DNA of 64,000 nucleotides from Orlajensenia leifsoniae (GTDB taxonomy: Bacteria > Actinomycetota > Actinomycetes > Actinomycetales > Microbacteriaceae), in NCBI RefSeq assembly GCF_004570845.1, contig NZ_SPQZ01000002.1, positions 372,001 through 436,000 of the forward strand. Reading direction: 5' to 3'. The position numbers were made by a program, and so were the translations under genes. The first letter of the stretch is position 1. Every line of letters begins with the position of its first letter. This document shows, piece by piece, positions 23,754 to 33,275 of the stretch. Below the pieces are notes generated by a model. It had not been told where the DNA came from and made no database searches. It worked only from the letters and a program-made list of their open reading frames with translations.

Positions 23754-24959
23754 ATGGCTGCCTCTGCAACCACCGTTCCCAGCGTGCCGACTTTCGAGCA
23801 GCACGGTCTCAAGAAGCACAGCGACGGCGATTGGGCCAATAAGGTTCCGGTCCAGACCCGCTCTGCTCGACCCAAGTCGACCGACGTCGCCGACTTCGCC
23901 GCCGTCACCGGCCGCGAGGTCGAGTGGCGATACTCGCCCGTCGCCAAGCTCACCGACCTCACCGCGGGCACGCTCGACGGCTCGGTCTACGAGTACTCGG
24001 CCACCCCGGTCGACGGCGTCGCCGTCTCCTGGGTCTCCCGCGATGACGCTCGCATCGGCTCCGCCGGCATCCCCGAGGAGCGCGCCTCCGCCAATGCCTG
24101 GAGCAGCTTCGAGCAGGCTCTGGTCATCTCCGTGACGGGCGAGGAGGCGAAGACCTTCACGCTGAACCGCGGCGCGCTCGGCTCCGGTCCCCGCGCAGCG
24201 CACACCGTGATCGAGGCCGCTCCGTTCAGCCGCGCGCTCGTCGTTCTGCAGAACACGGGAGATGCCCGCCTCGCCGAGAACGTCGAGATCGTGGTCGGGG
24301 AGGGCGCCCAGCTCTCGGTCGTGACTGTGCAGGAATGGGCGGATGACGCCATCCACACCGCAACGCACTTCTCGCGTGTCGGCCGTGACGCCAAGCTCAA
24401 GCACATCGTCGTCTCGCTCGGCGGGGCGATCGTGAGGGTCAACCCCATGACGCTCCTGGCGGAGCAGGGAGCAGACGTCGAGGCGTTCGGCCTGTACTTC
24501 TCCGACGCCGGACAGCACCTCGAGCAGCAGGTCTACGTCAACCACGATGCGCCGAACACCCGCTCGCGCGTGACCTACAAGGGTGCGCTGCAGGGGCAGG
24601 GAGCCCGCTCCGTCTGGATCGGCGACGTGCTCATCGGCAACAAGGCCACCGGCACCGACAGCTACGAGCAGAACCGCAACCTCGTGCTCACCGACGGCAC
24701 CCGCGCCGACTCCGTGCCGAACCTCGAGATCGAGACCGGCGACATCGCCGGCGCCGGACACGCCAGTGCCACCGGTCGCTTCGACGACGAGCAGCTGTTC
24801 TACCTCATGAGTCGCGGCATCACCGAAGACGAGGCCCGTCGCCTCGTCGTGCGCGGCTTCCTCACCGAGATCGTGCAGCAGATCGGCGATGCCGAGCTCG
24901 AGACCCGCCTGCAGGAATCGCTCGAGACCGAACTGGTCGGAACGGAGCTGGCATCGTGA
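23754..24959 (+). CDS. sufD: Fe-S cluster assembly protein SufD
   Basis: SufD pairs with SufB in the SufBC2D complex and supports iron delivery. The 401-residue protein shares the C-terminal SUF fold with Suf[26 protein letters not shown] mirrors the end of SufB, and the central GDVLIGNKATGTDSYEQNRNL with ADSVPNLEIETGDIAGAGHA is typical of SufD. GAAAGG precedes the ATG by about 15 bases. Its last codons overlap the GTG of the Rieske gene (GTGA). Confidence 0.97.
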   Translation: MAASATTVPSVPTFEQHGLKKHSDGDWANKVPVQTRSARPKSTDVADFAAVTGREVEWRYSPVAKLTDLTAGTLDGSVYEYSATPVDGVAVSWVSRDDARIGSAGIPEERASANAWSSFEQALVISVTGEEAKTFTLNRGALGSGPRAAHTVIEAAPFSRALVVLQNTGDARLAENVEIVVGEGAQLSVVTVQEWADDAIHTATHFSRVGRDAKLKHIVVSLGGAIVRVNPMTLLAEQGADVEAFGLYFSDAGQHLEQQVYVNHDAPNTRSRVTYKGALQGQGARSVWIGDVLIGNKATGTDSYEQNRNLVLTDGTRADSVPNLEIETGDIAGAGHASATGRFDDEQLFYLMSRGITEDEARRLVVRGFLTEIVQQIGDAELETRLQESLETELVGTELAS

Positions 24960-25282
24960 GCGCCCAGCGCATCTGCGCCGTCGACGAGCTCGAGGCGAAT
25001 CAGGCCGTCAAGGTCGACATCGACGGCACCGCCATGGCCGTCGTGAAGGACGACTCGGGCGCCGTGTTCGCGATCGGCGACACCTGCACCCACGGCGACA
25101 TCTCGCTGTCGGAGGGTTTCGTCGAGGACGACACCCTCGAGTGCTGGGCGCACGGCTCGAAGTTCTCGCTGCGCACGGGCAAGCCGCTGTCGCTCCCGGC
25201 CTACGACCCGGTGCCCGTGTACCAGGTCGAGATCCGCGACGGCGACATCTACATCGACCCCACCATCACAGTCGCGGTCTGA
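24956..25282 (+). CDS. Rieske-type [2Fe-2S] ferredoxin (non-heme)
   Basis: This is a small single-domain Rieske protein, probably an electron carrier or a client/accessory of SUF. Over its 108 residues the two ligand boxes are clear: CTHGDISLSEG (Cys-x-His, about residues 43-53) and CWAHGSKF (Cys-x-x-His, about 62-69). Box 1 lacks the second cysteine of the disulfide found in bc1-type Rieske proteins, as in dioxygenase-type ferredoxins. No membrane anchor is present. It starts on a GTG overlapping the sufD stop, strongly suggesting translation coupled to SUF assembly. Confidence 0.92.
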   Translation: MSAQRICAVDELEANQAVKVDIDGTAMAVVKDDSGAVFAIGDTCTHGDISLSEGFVEDDTLECWAHGSKFSLRTGKPLSLPAYDPVPVYQVEIRDGDIYIDPTITVAV

Positions 25283-25342
25283 ACCGCGCCCCAGTTTTCG
25301 GCACCGCGTGTGCCGACGGAATGAAAGAGACACAGAAGAGCA

Positions 25343-26101
<759 letters not shown>

Positions 26102-26104
<3 letters not shown>

Positions 26105-26113
26105 GCTGTTCCC
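26102..26113 (+). promoter_or_regulatory. Candidate leaderless promoter of the SufT-like gene
   Basis: TAGGCT (26102-26107, spanning the sufC stop codon) is followed by exactly 6 bases and then the ATG. No Shine-Dalgarno sequence fits in that space, so an internal promoter making a leaderless mRNA is likely. The -35 is not recognisable. Confidence 0.5.
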
Positions 26114-26443
26114 ATGGTCACGACACTCGAACCCGCACTCTTCGACCAGGTCGAAGAGGCGCTCAAAGAGGTCATGGACCCCGAGCTCGGCATCAACGTC
26201 GTCGACCTCGGTCTGATCTACGACCTCGGCTGGGACGATGAGAACAACGCCCTCGTCATCCACATGACCCTGACGAGCGCCGGATGCCCCCTCACCGACG
26301 TTCTCGAGGAGCAGACCGCGCAGTCGCTCGACGGCATCGTCGAGGCCTTCCGCATCAACTGGGTGTGGATGCCGCCGTGGGGTCCCGAGCGGATCACCGA
26401 CGACGGACGCGACATGATGCGCGCGCTCGGCTTCGCGATCTAG
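26114..26443 (+). CDS. sufT: MIP18/DUF59 metal-sulfur cluster assembly factor (SufT-like)
   Basis: Members of this family help maturation of Fe-S proteins, acting late in SUF. The 109-residue protein carries the family core VMDPELGINVVDLGLIYDLG (residues about 20-39) and the conserved cysteine in MTLTSAGCPLTDVLEEQ (about 59), ending with NWVWMPPWGPERITDDGR. It is the last gene of the suf run. The run lacks sufS and sufU, which commonly lie between sufC and this gene. The symbol is used by family and position. Confidence 0.9.
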   Translation: MVTTLEPALFDQVEEALKEVMDPELGINVVDLGLIYDLGWDDENNALVIHMTLTSAGCPLTDVLEEQTAQSLDGIVEAFRINWVWMPPWGPERITDDGRDMMRALGFAI

Positions 26444-26471
26444 ACCTCGTCGACGACACCGCGTACGACGT

Positions 26472-26506
26472 GAACGGCCCGTCCTCCTCGTGAGGGCGGG
26501 CCGTTC
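26472..26506 (+). terminator. Terminator of the suf operon
   Basis: A 15-bp stem with one G-U pair and a 5-base loop (arms beginning GAACGGCCC and ending GGGCCGTTC) lies 29 bases after the sufT stop. No T-run follows. Confidence 0.7.
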
Positions 26507-26539
26507 CGCATGCTGTGCGATGAGGTCGCGCGCGCTCGA

Positions 26540-26551
26540 TAGGCTCGGCGT
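26540..26551 (+). promoter_or_regulatory. Candidate leaderless promoter of the methyltransferase gene
   Basis: TAGGCT (26540-26545) is followed by 6 bases (CGGCGT) and the ATG at 26552. There is no ribosome-binding site in the gap. The geometry is identical to the SufT-like gene, GntR and proA. Confidence 0.55.
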
Positions 26552-27391
26552 ATGAGCACGGATCCGCAGGAGAAGGAGATCGCCCCGCGCGATCAGTACA
26601 CCCACGGTCACCATGAGAGCGTGCTGCGCTCCCACACGTGGCGCACCGTCGAGAACTCGGCCGCCTATCTGGCACCCCACCTCGTGCCGGGCGTCTCGGT
26701 GCTCGACCTCGGCTGCGGGCCGGGAACGATCACGGTCGACATCGCCCGGCGCGTCAGCCCGGGCCGGGTGGTCGGCGTCGACGTCGCCCCCGAGATCGTC
26801 GCCCAGGCGCGCGGCCTCGGCATCGACAACGCCCTGGCCAACGCGGACTTCCTCGTCGCCGACGCCTACGCACTGCCCTTCGACGATGGCACCTTCGACG
26901 TCGTGCACGCCCACCAGACGCTCCAGCACCTCGTGCGGCCCGTCGATGCGCTGAGCGAGGCGTTGCGCGTGCTGAAGCCCGGTGGCCTGCTCGCCGTCCG
27001 TGACGTCGACTACGGGGGAGTCACCTGGTTCCCCGCCCTATCCGGACTCACCGAGTGGCTGAGCGTCTACCACGATGTGGCGCGCTACAACGGGGGAGAG
27101 CCCGATGCCGCGCGCATGCTCAAGTCGTGGGTGCGCGCCGCCGGATTCACCGACGTCGAGTGCTCGGCATCGGTGTGGTGCTTCGCCTCGGATGCCGAAC
27201 GCGAGTGGTGGGGCGAGTCGTGGGCCGTGCGCGCCACCGAGTCCGCCTTCGCCGCGCACGCCATCGAGGCCGGCATGGCCGACCTCGAGGAACTGCGTGC
27301 GATCAGTTCGGCGTGGCGCGAGTGGAAGGTCGACGCAGACGGCTGGATGCAGATGCCGCACGGCGAGGTGCTCGCTCGGAAGCCCGAGTAG
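26552..27391 (+). CDS. Class I SAM-dependent methyltransferase
   Basis: This is a cytoplasmic methyltransferase of the UbiE/type-11 kind; its substrate is unknown. The 279-residue protein has motif I VLDLGCGPGTITVDIARRV (about residues 50-68), an acidic loop VVGVDVAPEIVAQA, motif II FDVVHAHQTLQHLVRP (about 117) and motif III LKPGGLLAVRDVDYGG (about 142). The C-terminal part is Trp-rich (EWWGESWAVR). It seems to be a single-gene transcript after the suf terminator, convergent with the small gene on the other strand by 6 bases. Confidence 0.9.
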   Translation: MSTDPQEKEIAPRDQYTHGHHESVLRSHTWRTVENSAAYLAPHLVPGVSVLDLGCGPGTITVDIARRVSPGRVVGVDVAPEIVAQARGLGIDNALANADFLVADAYALPFDDGTFDVVHAHQTLQHLVRPVDALSEALRVLKPGGLLAVRDVDYGGVTWFPALSGLTEWLSVYHDVARYNGGEPDAARMLKSWVRAAGFTDVECSASVWCFASDAEREWWGESWAVRATESAFAAHAIEAGMADLEELRAISSAWREWKVDADGWMQMPHGEVLARKPE

Positions 27392-27397
27392 GACTCG

Positions 27398-27664
27398 CTA
27401 CCAGTCGTCCTCGTCGTCAACGGACTGGGCGGGCAGCACGATCTGGGCGGAGTCGTCCTCGGCGACGTAGCGGATGACGGTGCCGTCGTCGAGCTCGATC
27501 ACCGGCTTGCCCTCGAGCCAGGTGAGGGTCCAGCGCCAGTCGGCTCCGGCATCCGGAGTGATCTCGTCGTCGGTCTCGACGGCGTCGAGCGCGAACCCGA
27601 CCACCTCGGGCAGGTTGGCCGGGCGGTCGGTGCCCCGGAACGGCCAGCGGGTGCCGAGCTGCAT
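27398..27664 (-). CDS. Small conserved-looking hypothetical protein, 88 residues
   Basis: I do not recognise a named domain. The protein is short, acidic and soluble, with a Trp-rich middle (GADWRWTLTWLEGKPVIEL) and an acidic end (SVDDEDDW). It is probably a small beta-rich cytoplasmic protein. It starts 2 bases after the stop of the upstream acetyltransferase gene on the same strand, so it is probably translated with it. Codon use matches the neighbours. Confidence 0.7.
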   Translation of the reverse strand: MQLGTRWPFRGTDRPANLPEVVGFALDAVETDDEITPDAGADWRWTLTWLEGKPVIELDDGTVIRYVAEDDSAQIVLPAQSVDDEDDW

Positions 27665-27666
27665 CC

Positions 27667-28110
27667 TCAGACCTCGGTCTCGTAGGTGACCCAGGACGTG
27701 CGGGTGCCCGCGTTGTCGTAGAGCCGCTGGGCGGTCTCGTTGTCGGCAGCGGTGATCCAGGTGACGGCACCGGCGTTGCGCTCGCGTGCGATGCGCTTGG
27801 CCTCCTCGATCAGGGCACCGCCGACGCCGTGGGAACGGGCCTCCTCTGCGACGAACAGGTCGTCGAGGAAGATCGCGCGGTCGGCCTCGAGGGTGCGCGG
27901 ATACTCGCGCACATGGGCGAAACCGACGAGCTTGCCGTCGTCCTCGGCGACATAGCCCGAGAGCTCGTGCGCCTTGTCAGTGAGCCAGGACCAGACGATG
28001 AGGGCCTTGGTGTCTGTGACCTCGGACTCGTAGAAGGCGCTGTAGCCCTCCCACAGTCCGAGCCAGTCGAAGAAGTCGCGATCCACGACGGGGCGAACCT
28101 GAACAGTCAT
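27667..28110 (-). CDS. GNAT-family N-acetyltransferase
   Basis: It transfers an acetyl group from acetyl-CoA to an unknown acceptor. I chose the ATG at 28110 (MTVQVRPVVDRDF, AGGAG 8 bases upstream, 147 residues); a longer frame upstream would run into valS. The GNAT core is seen in GYVAEDDGKLVGFAHV, IFLDDLFVAEEARSHGVGGALIEEAKRIA (the acetyl-CoA loop is R-x-x-G-V-G-G, about residues 91-97) and WITAADNETAQRLYDNAG. It lies 10 bases after valS and is probably in its transcript. Confidence 0.92.
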   Translation of the reverse strand: MTVQVRPVVDRDFFDWLGLWEGYSAFYESEVTDTKALIVWSWLTDKAHELSGYVAEDDGKLVGFAHVREYPRTLEADRAIFLDDLFVAEEARSHGVGGALIEEAKRIARERNAGAVTWITAADNETAQRLYDNAGTRTSWVTYETEV

Positions 28111-28120
28111 TCGTATGCTC

Positions 28121-30700
28121 CTAACTTTCCGGCACTGTCTCGAGGACGATGTCGGTGACGGCGAGTTCATCGGCTTCAGCGAAGTCGAGCACCGCAATGC
28201 GTCCAACCGCGGCGAGGTCCGAGGCTGCCTGCCGAAGCAGTGCGACCTGTTCTCCTGTTCCCGCAATTACAGCAGAAATCACTGGTGTGCGCTGAGAAAC
28301 CTTCGCGTCGGTCTTGGCTCGGCGGATGGCCGTGAGCGCACGGCTGGCGAGGTCGAGCACGGCTGTCACGCCGTCCTCGGCTCCGGGGATCTCGATCTCG
28401 TTCGGCCAGGCCGCGACGTGCACCGAGCCGTCGTTCGACCAGGACCACGCCTCCTCGGTCGCGAACGGCACGAAGGGGGCGAACAGGCGGAGGAACACCG
28501 AGAGCGCGGTGTGGAGTGCGGCGACGGCCGACTCCTTCTCGGCATCCGCGCCACCGTAGGCACGTTCCTTGACCAGCTCGAGGTAGTCGTCGCAGAAGGT
28601 CCAGAAGAACGCCTCAGTGACCTCGAGCGCGCGAGCGTGGTCGTAGTTGTCGAGGGCGATCGTGGCCTGGTGCACGACCTCCGAGAGGGAGGCGAGCATG
28701 CTCAGGTCGACCGCGTTGGTGACCGCGGAGTCGCCGGCGCTGCCTGCACCATGGATGAACTTGGCCGCGTTCAGGAGCTTGATGGCGAGACGGCGGCCGA
28801 TCTTGATCTGCGTGGGGTTCTGCGGATCGAAGGCGGCGTCGGTGCCGAGCCGCGAGGATGCCGCCCAGTAGCGCACGGCGTCAGAACCGTGCGTCTCGAG
28901 GATGTCGGCCGGCGTGACGACGTTGCCCTTCGACTTCGACATCTTCTTGCGGTCGGGGTCGACGATGAAGCCTGAGAGCGTCGTGTGGTTCCACGGGCGC
29001 TCACCGTGCTCGAGCTCGGCTCGCAGCATCGTGGAGAAGAGCCAGGTGCGGATGATGTCCTGGCCCTGCGGACGCAGCGAAAACGGGAACACCAGCTCGA
29101 ACAGCTCGGGGTCGCGCTCCCAGCCACCGGCCAGCTGCGGGGTGAGCGACGAAGTCGCCCAGGTGTCCATCACATCGTGTTCGCCGACGAAGCCGCCGGC
29201 CCGACCACGCTGAGCCTCGTCGTACCCGGGCGCGGCGTCCGACGACGGGTCGACGGGCAGAAGGTCCTGGGTGGCGACGATCGGCTGGTCGAAGACGGGG
29301 TTGCCGTCGGCGTCGAGCGGATACCAGACGGGGATCGGAACACCGAAGAAGCGCTGGCGCGAGATGAGCCAGTCGCCGGTGAGGCCGCCCACCCAGTTCT
29401 CGTAGCGCACACGCATGAAGTCGGGATGCCAGGCGAGCTCGCGGCCGCTCTCGAGCAACTTCGCGCGCAAGGCCTCGTCGCGGGCGCCGTTGGAGATGTA
29501 CCACTGACGGGTGGAGACGACCTCGAGCGGCTTGTCGCCCTTCTCGAAGAACTTGACGGGGTGCGTGATCTTCTTGGGCTCCCCGATGAGCTCGCCCGAG
29601 GCGCGCAGGAGGTCGACCATGGCCTGCTTGGCCGAGAAGACGGTCTTGCCTGCGAGCTCGGCGTAGGCGGCGAGGCCGGCCTCACTGGTGATGACGTCGG
29701 GGGCGTCGGCGATGATGCGACCGTCGAAGCCCATGATCGCGCGGTTGGGCAGGTCGAGTTCGCGCCACCAGACCACGTCTGTCACGTCGCCGAAGGTGCA
29801 GATCATGGCGATGCCCGATCCCTTGTCCTTCTGCGCGAGGTGGTGGGCCAGCACGGGGACCTCGACGCCGAACACCGGGGTCGTGACGGTCGTGCCGAAG
29901 TACGGCTTGTAGCGCTCGTCGTCGGGGTGCGCCACGAGGGCGACGCAGGCGGGCAGCAGCTCGGGCCGGGTCGTCTCGATCTCGATGGTCCCGCCGTCGG
30001 GCTTGTGGAAGGCGACGCGGTGGTATGCGGCGGGCTGCTCGCGGTCCTCGAGCTCGGCCTGGGCGACGGCGGTGCGGAAGGTGACGTCCCACAGCGTCGG
30101 CGCCATGGCCTGGTAGGCCTCGCCGCGCTCGACGTTGCGGATGAAGGCGAGCTGGGAGGTGAACAACGCCTCGTCGCCGATGGTGCGGTAGGTCTGGGTC
30201 CAGTCGACGGAGAGGCCGAGGTCGCGCCAGAGCTTCTCGAACTGCACCTCGTCCTCATGGGTGAGCTGTTCGCAGAGCTCGATGAAGTTGCGGCGGCTGA
30301 CGGGCTTTTGGTCGGCGGCCTTGGTGCTCTTGCCGTCGCCACCCTCGAACGGCGGGGTGAAGTCGGCCTCGTAGGGCAGCGACGGGTCGCAGCGCACACC
30401 GTAGTAGTTCTGCACGCGGCGCTCGGTGGGCAGGCCGTTGTCGTCCCAGCCCATCGGGTAGAAGACGCTCCGGCCGCGCATGCGCTGGAAGCGGGCGATG
30501 ACGTCGGTGTGGGTGTACGAGAACACGTGGCCGATGTGCAGCGAACCCGAGGCCGTCGGCGGCGGGGTGTCGATCGAGTAGATGTTGTCGCGCGTGGCGC
30601 GCTCACGGTCGAAGCGGTGGGTACCGTCGGCTTCCCACGCTGCTCCCCACTTGGACTCGAGCCCCTCGAGGGCCGGCTTGTCGGGAATGGCAGCGGACAT
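28121..30700 (-). CDS. valS: Valine-tRNA ligase (archaeal-like subtype)
   Basis: It charges tRNA-Val. The 859-residue class I synthetase has the HIGH motif in PPPTASGSLHIGHVFSY (about residues 47-63) and KMSKSKGN (about 584). GWDDNGLPTERRVQNYYGV (about 84) and the absence of a C-terminal coiled-coil arm mark the shorter archaeal/alpha-proteobacterial-type ValRS rather than the 900+ residue bacterial form. The editing domain is present (ETTRPELLPACVALVAHPDD). GGAG lies 8-9 bases before the ATG. No T-box is visible upstream. Two small genes follow on the same strand. Confidence 0.97.
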   Translation of the reverse strand: MSAAIPDKPALEGLESKWGAAWEADGTHRFDRERATRDNIYSIDTPPPTASGSLHIGHVFSYTHTDVIARFQRMRGRSVFYPMGWDDNGLPTERRVQNYYGVRCDPSLPYEADFTPPFEGGDGKSTKAADQKPVSRRNFIELCEQLTHEDEVQFEKLWRDLGLSVDWTQTYRTIGDEALFTSQLAFIRNVERGEAYQAMAPTLWDVTFRTAVAQAELEDREQPAAYHRVAFHKPDGGTIEIETTRPELLPACVALVAHPDDERYKPYFGTTVTTPVFGVEVPVLAHHLAQKDKGSGIAMICTFGDVTDVVWWRELDLPNRAIMGFDGRIIADAPDVITSEAGLAAYAELAGKTVFSAKQAMVDLLRASGELIGEPKKITHPVKFFEKGDKPLEVVSTRQWYISNGARDEALRAKLLESGRELAWHPDFMRVRYENWVGGLTGDWLISRQRFFGVPIPVWYPLDADGNPVFDQPIVATQDLLPVDPSSDAAPGYDEAQRGRAGGFVGEHDVMDTWATSSLTPQLAGGWERDPELFELVFPFSLRPQGQDIIRTWLFSTMLRAELEHGERPWNHTTLSGFIVDPDRKKMSKSKGNVVTPADILETHGSDAVRYWAASSRLGTDAAFDPQNPTQIKIGRRLAIKLLNAAKFIHGAGSAGDSAVTNAVDLSMLASLSEVVHQATIALDNYDHARALEVTEAFFWTFCDDYLELVKERAYGGADAEKESAVAALHTALSVFLRLFAPFVPFATEEAWSWSNDGSVHVAAWPNEIEIPGAEDGVTAVLDLASRALTAIRRAKTDAKVSQRTPVISAVIAGTGEQVALLRQAASDLAAVGRIAVLDFAEADELAVTDIVLETVPES

Positions 30701-30786
30701 GATGATGCTCCGATCGGTATGGACGGCACCGTGTCAGTGGTGAAGTGCCTGATTAGTCTCCACAGAGCTTACCGGCACCGGATGGC

Positions 30787-32424
30787 TCAGCCCAGCGAGC
30801 GCAGTCGGGGTGCGTCTGCGATCAACGATCGGGTGTACTCGTGCTGAGGATCGGTGAACACGCTCTCGGCGTCGCCGTGCTCCACGATGCGTCCATGTCG
30901 CATCACGGCGACGGTGTCGCTCATGTGCCGGACGACGCCGAGGTCGTGCGAGATGAACAGCAGCGACAGCCCGCGCTCGCGCTGGAGCTCGTCGAGCAGA
31001 TCGAGCACCCGGGCCTGCACAGTGGTGTCGAGGGCCGAGACGGGTTCGTCGCACACGAGGATCTCGGGGGCTTCGGCGAGGGCGCGCGCGATCGAGACCC
31101 GTTGGCGCTGGCCTCCAGAGAGGGTGAGCGGATGGCGGGCGGCGGCATCCGGTGCCAGCCGAACCTGCTCGAGCAGATCGACGACCTCCGTGCCCGTGGC
31201 AGCGGGACCGAGCGCGTCGCGGAGGATGCGCTCGACGGTCCAGCGCGGATCGAAGGACCCGAGGGCATCCTGGTAGATCGCCCCGATGCGCGGCCGCAGA
31301 GGACGGCGCTCCCGTTCGGGGAGGCTCGACCACGCCGAACCACCGAGCAGCACCTCCCCACTGTCTGGGGCGGCGATGGCGAGCATCAGGCGGGCCACAG
31401 TGGTCTTGCCCGATCCGGACTCGCCGACGAGCCCGAGGGTGCGTCCGCGTTCGAGGGAGAACGACACGTCGTCGACGGCCAGGGTGGGGGTGCCCCTCGT
31501 GGTGAAGGTCTTGGTCAGGGCGCGGCCCTCGAGCACGATCTCCCGCGGCGCTGATGCCGTCACCGGCCGGCTCACCAGTGCGTTGGACCGGTCGACGAGC
31601 GTGAGCGGGTGGCCTCGGGGCACCTCGGTCGGCACCGCCGCGACGAGGGCCCTGGTGGTCGGATGCCGTGGGCTGGTGATGACCTCCGTCGTCGGTCCCT
31701 CCTCGACCACCAGGCCGTCGTCGAGCACGATGATCCTGTCGGCGAGGGCCGAGACCACGGCCAGGTCGTGACTGATCAGCAGGATGCCCGTGCCCCGGTC
31801 GCGAGCCTCGGCGAGCAGCGCCAGCACCCGGGCCTGCACTCCGACGTCGAGAGCCGTCGTCGGTTCGTCGGCGATGAGGAGCGGGGGATCGAGGGCGATG
31901 GCCGACGCGATCAGCGCTCGCTGCCGCATCCCTCCCGAGAGCTCGCCCGACCGGCGGTCGATCGCACCGGCCGGGTCCGGCATGCCGACGAGTTCCAGCA
32001 GCTCGAGCACCCGGGCGCGGGCGGCGGCCGCCGGCATCCGTCGATGCAGGCGCAGGGCGTCTCCGATCTCACGGCCGATGGTGCGTAGGGGGTCGAGGGA
32101 GACCAGTGCGTCCTGCAGCACGAGTCCCACGCCCACCCCGCGCAGGCGCCGCCACTCCCGCTCGCCGGCTCGCAGCATCCCGGTCCCGCCGACGTCGAGT
32201 CGATCGGCACGTACGGCGGCGTCGGCTCCGGCGAGGCCGAGCAGGCTGCGCGCCGTGACGGACTTGCCGGAGCCGGACTCGCCGACGATCGCGACGCACT
32301 GCCCGGCCGCGATGCGCAGGTCGAGGCCCTGCACGACGGCACGGCGAACACGGCCGGTCCCGAAGGAGACCTCCAGTCCCCGGACGTCGAGCACGGGATC
32401 CCGGGGTGCAGCGACGTCGGTCAT
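30787..32424 (-). CDS. Peptide-type ABC transporter ATPase, two ATPase domains fused (DppD-DppF-like)
   Basis: This powers an oligopeptide/dipeptide/nickel-type importer. The 545-residue protein contains two complete ATPase domains. The first has Walker A VGESGSGKSVTARS, signature LSGGMRQRALIASA and LLIADEPTTALD. The second has VGESGSGKTTVARL, LSGGQRQRVSIARAL and ILVCDEPVSALD. Most relatives encode these as separate genes. The ATG at 32424 overlaps the stop of the upstream permease gene (ATGA); a longer in-frame extension reads through the permease and is a shadow. It is the last gene of the four-gene importer unit. The substrate cannot be told from sequence. Confidence 0.95.
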   Translation of the reverse strand: MTDVAAPRDPVLDVRGLEVSFGTGRVRRAVVQGLDLRIAAGQCVAIVGESGSGKSVTARSLLGLAGADAAVRADRLDVGGTGMLRAGEREWRRLRGVGVGLVLQDALVSLDPLRTIGREIGDALRLHRRMPAAAARARVLELLELVGMPDPAGAIDRRSGELSGGMRQRALIASAIALDPPLLIADEPTTALDVGVQARVLALLAEARDRGTGILLISHDLAVVSALADRIIVLDDGLVVEEGPTTEVITSPRHPTTRALVAAVPTEVPRGHPLTLVDRSNALVSRPVTASAPREIVLEGRALTKTFTTRGTPTLAVDDVSFSLERGRTLGLVGESGSGKTTVARLMLAIAAPDSGEVLLGGSAWSSLPERERRPLRPRIGAIYQDALGSFDPRWTVERILRDALGPAATGTEVVDLLEQVRLAPDAAARHPLTLSGGQRQRVSIARALAEAPEILVCDEPVSALDTTVQARVLDLLDELQRERGLSLLFISHDLGVVRHMSDTVAVMRHGRIVEHGDAESVFTDPQHEYTRSLIADAPRLRSLG

Positions 32425-33275
32425 CGCACGCCTCCTCTGCGACTGGTGATGGCTCGACCGAGCACCGTCGTGGCGATGGTCGTGAGCACGATCATGAGGC
32501 CGGGGAACACCGTCATCCACCAGGCCGTCGTGATGTAGGTGCGCCCGGCCGACAGCATGGCGCCCCATTCCGGAGCAGGCGGCTGGGCGCCGAGACCCAG
32601 GTAGCTCAGCGCCGAGGCCCAGACGATGGCCTGACCGACACCCAGGGTCGCGAGCACGGCGATGGGTGCGAGGGCGTTGGGCAGGATGTGCCGCCGGATG
32701 ATCCTGGACGGGCTGTGGCCTAGCACCCGGGCCGCCTCGACGAAGCCCGAGGAACGGATGCCGCGCAGCTCGCCCTGGATGATCCTCGCGTAGCCCGGCG
32801 CCGTCGACAGGCCGACCGCGATCGTGGCCGTCACGGGGCCGGGACCGTACAGCACGATGACGAGCAGGGCGAGGAGGAGGCCGGGGAAGGCGAAAAGCAC
32901 CTCGTTCACCCGGCCGACGGCGAAGTCGAGGGCTCTGCCGCCGAGGCCCCCGATGGCCCCGAGCAGCAGCCCGAGGGAGAGGCCGATGGCGGTGGCCGTG
33001 ACGCCGATGAGCAGTGAGGTCGCCGTGCCCCAGATCACCCGGCTGTAGATGTCGCGCCCGGACTCGTCGGTGCCGAACCAGTGAGCGGCCGACGGCGGCT
33101 GGAAGGCGTCGCGGGGCGCGATGGCGTCGGGGCCGTAGGGGGCGATCAGTCCGGGCCAGATCACGGCGACGGCGAGGAAGACGACGAACAGGCCGGCCAG
33201 CACGGTTCCGACCCGGGGGAGCGGACGCGCGGCGGCCTCGACGGTGACGGTGCTGCGCACCTCGAGCTCGCTCAT
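32421..33275 (-). CDS. ABC transporter permease, DppC/OppC type
   Basis: It is the second membrane subunit of the peptide-type importer. The 284-residue protein has about six membrane helices and begins after a cytoplasmic tail with a helix near residue 28. It shows the family loop APRDAFQPPSAAHWFGTDESGRDIYSR (GTDxxGRD, about residue 70) and the EAA-like stretch GFVEAARVLGHSPSRIIRRHILPN (about 180) that contacts the ATPase. Starts overlap by 4 bases on both sides. Confidence 0.95.
   Translation of the reverse strand: MSELEVRSTVTVEAAARPLPRVGTVLAGLFVVFLAVAVIWPGLIAPYGPDAIAPRDAFQPPSAAHWFGTDESGRDIYSRVIWGTATSLLIGVTATAIGLSLGLLLGAIGGLGGRALDFAVGRVNEVLFAFPGLLLALLVIVLYGPGPVTATIAVGLSTAPGYARIIQGELRGIRSSGFVEAARVLGHSPSRIIRRHILPNALAPIAVLATLGVGQAIVWASALSYLGLGAQPPAPEWGAMLSAGRTYITTAWWMTVFPGLMIVLTTIATTVLGRAITSRRGGVR

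Noticed and set aside
28111-28266. N-terminal extension of the GNAT protein
   Set aside because: It overlaps the end of valS; the internal ATG has AGGAG at the correct distance and gives the standard family start.
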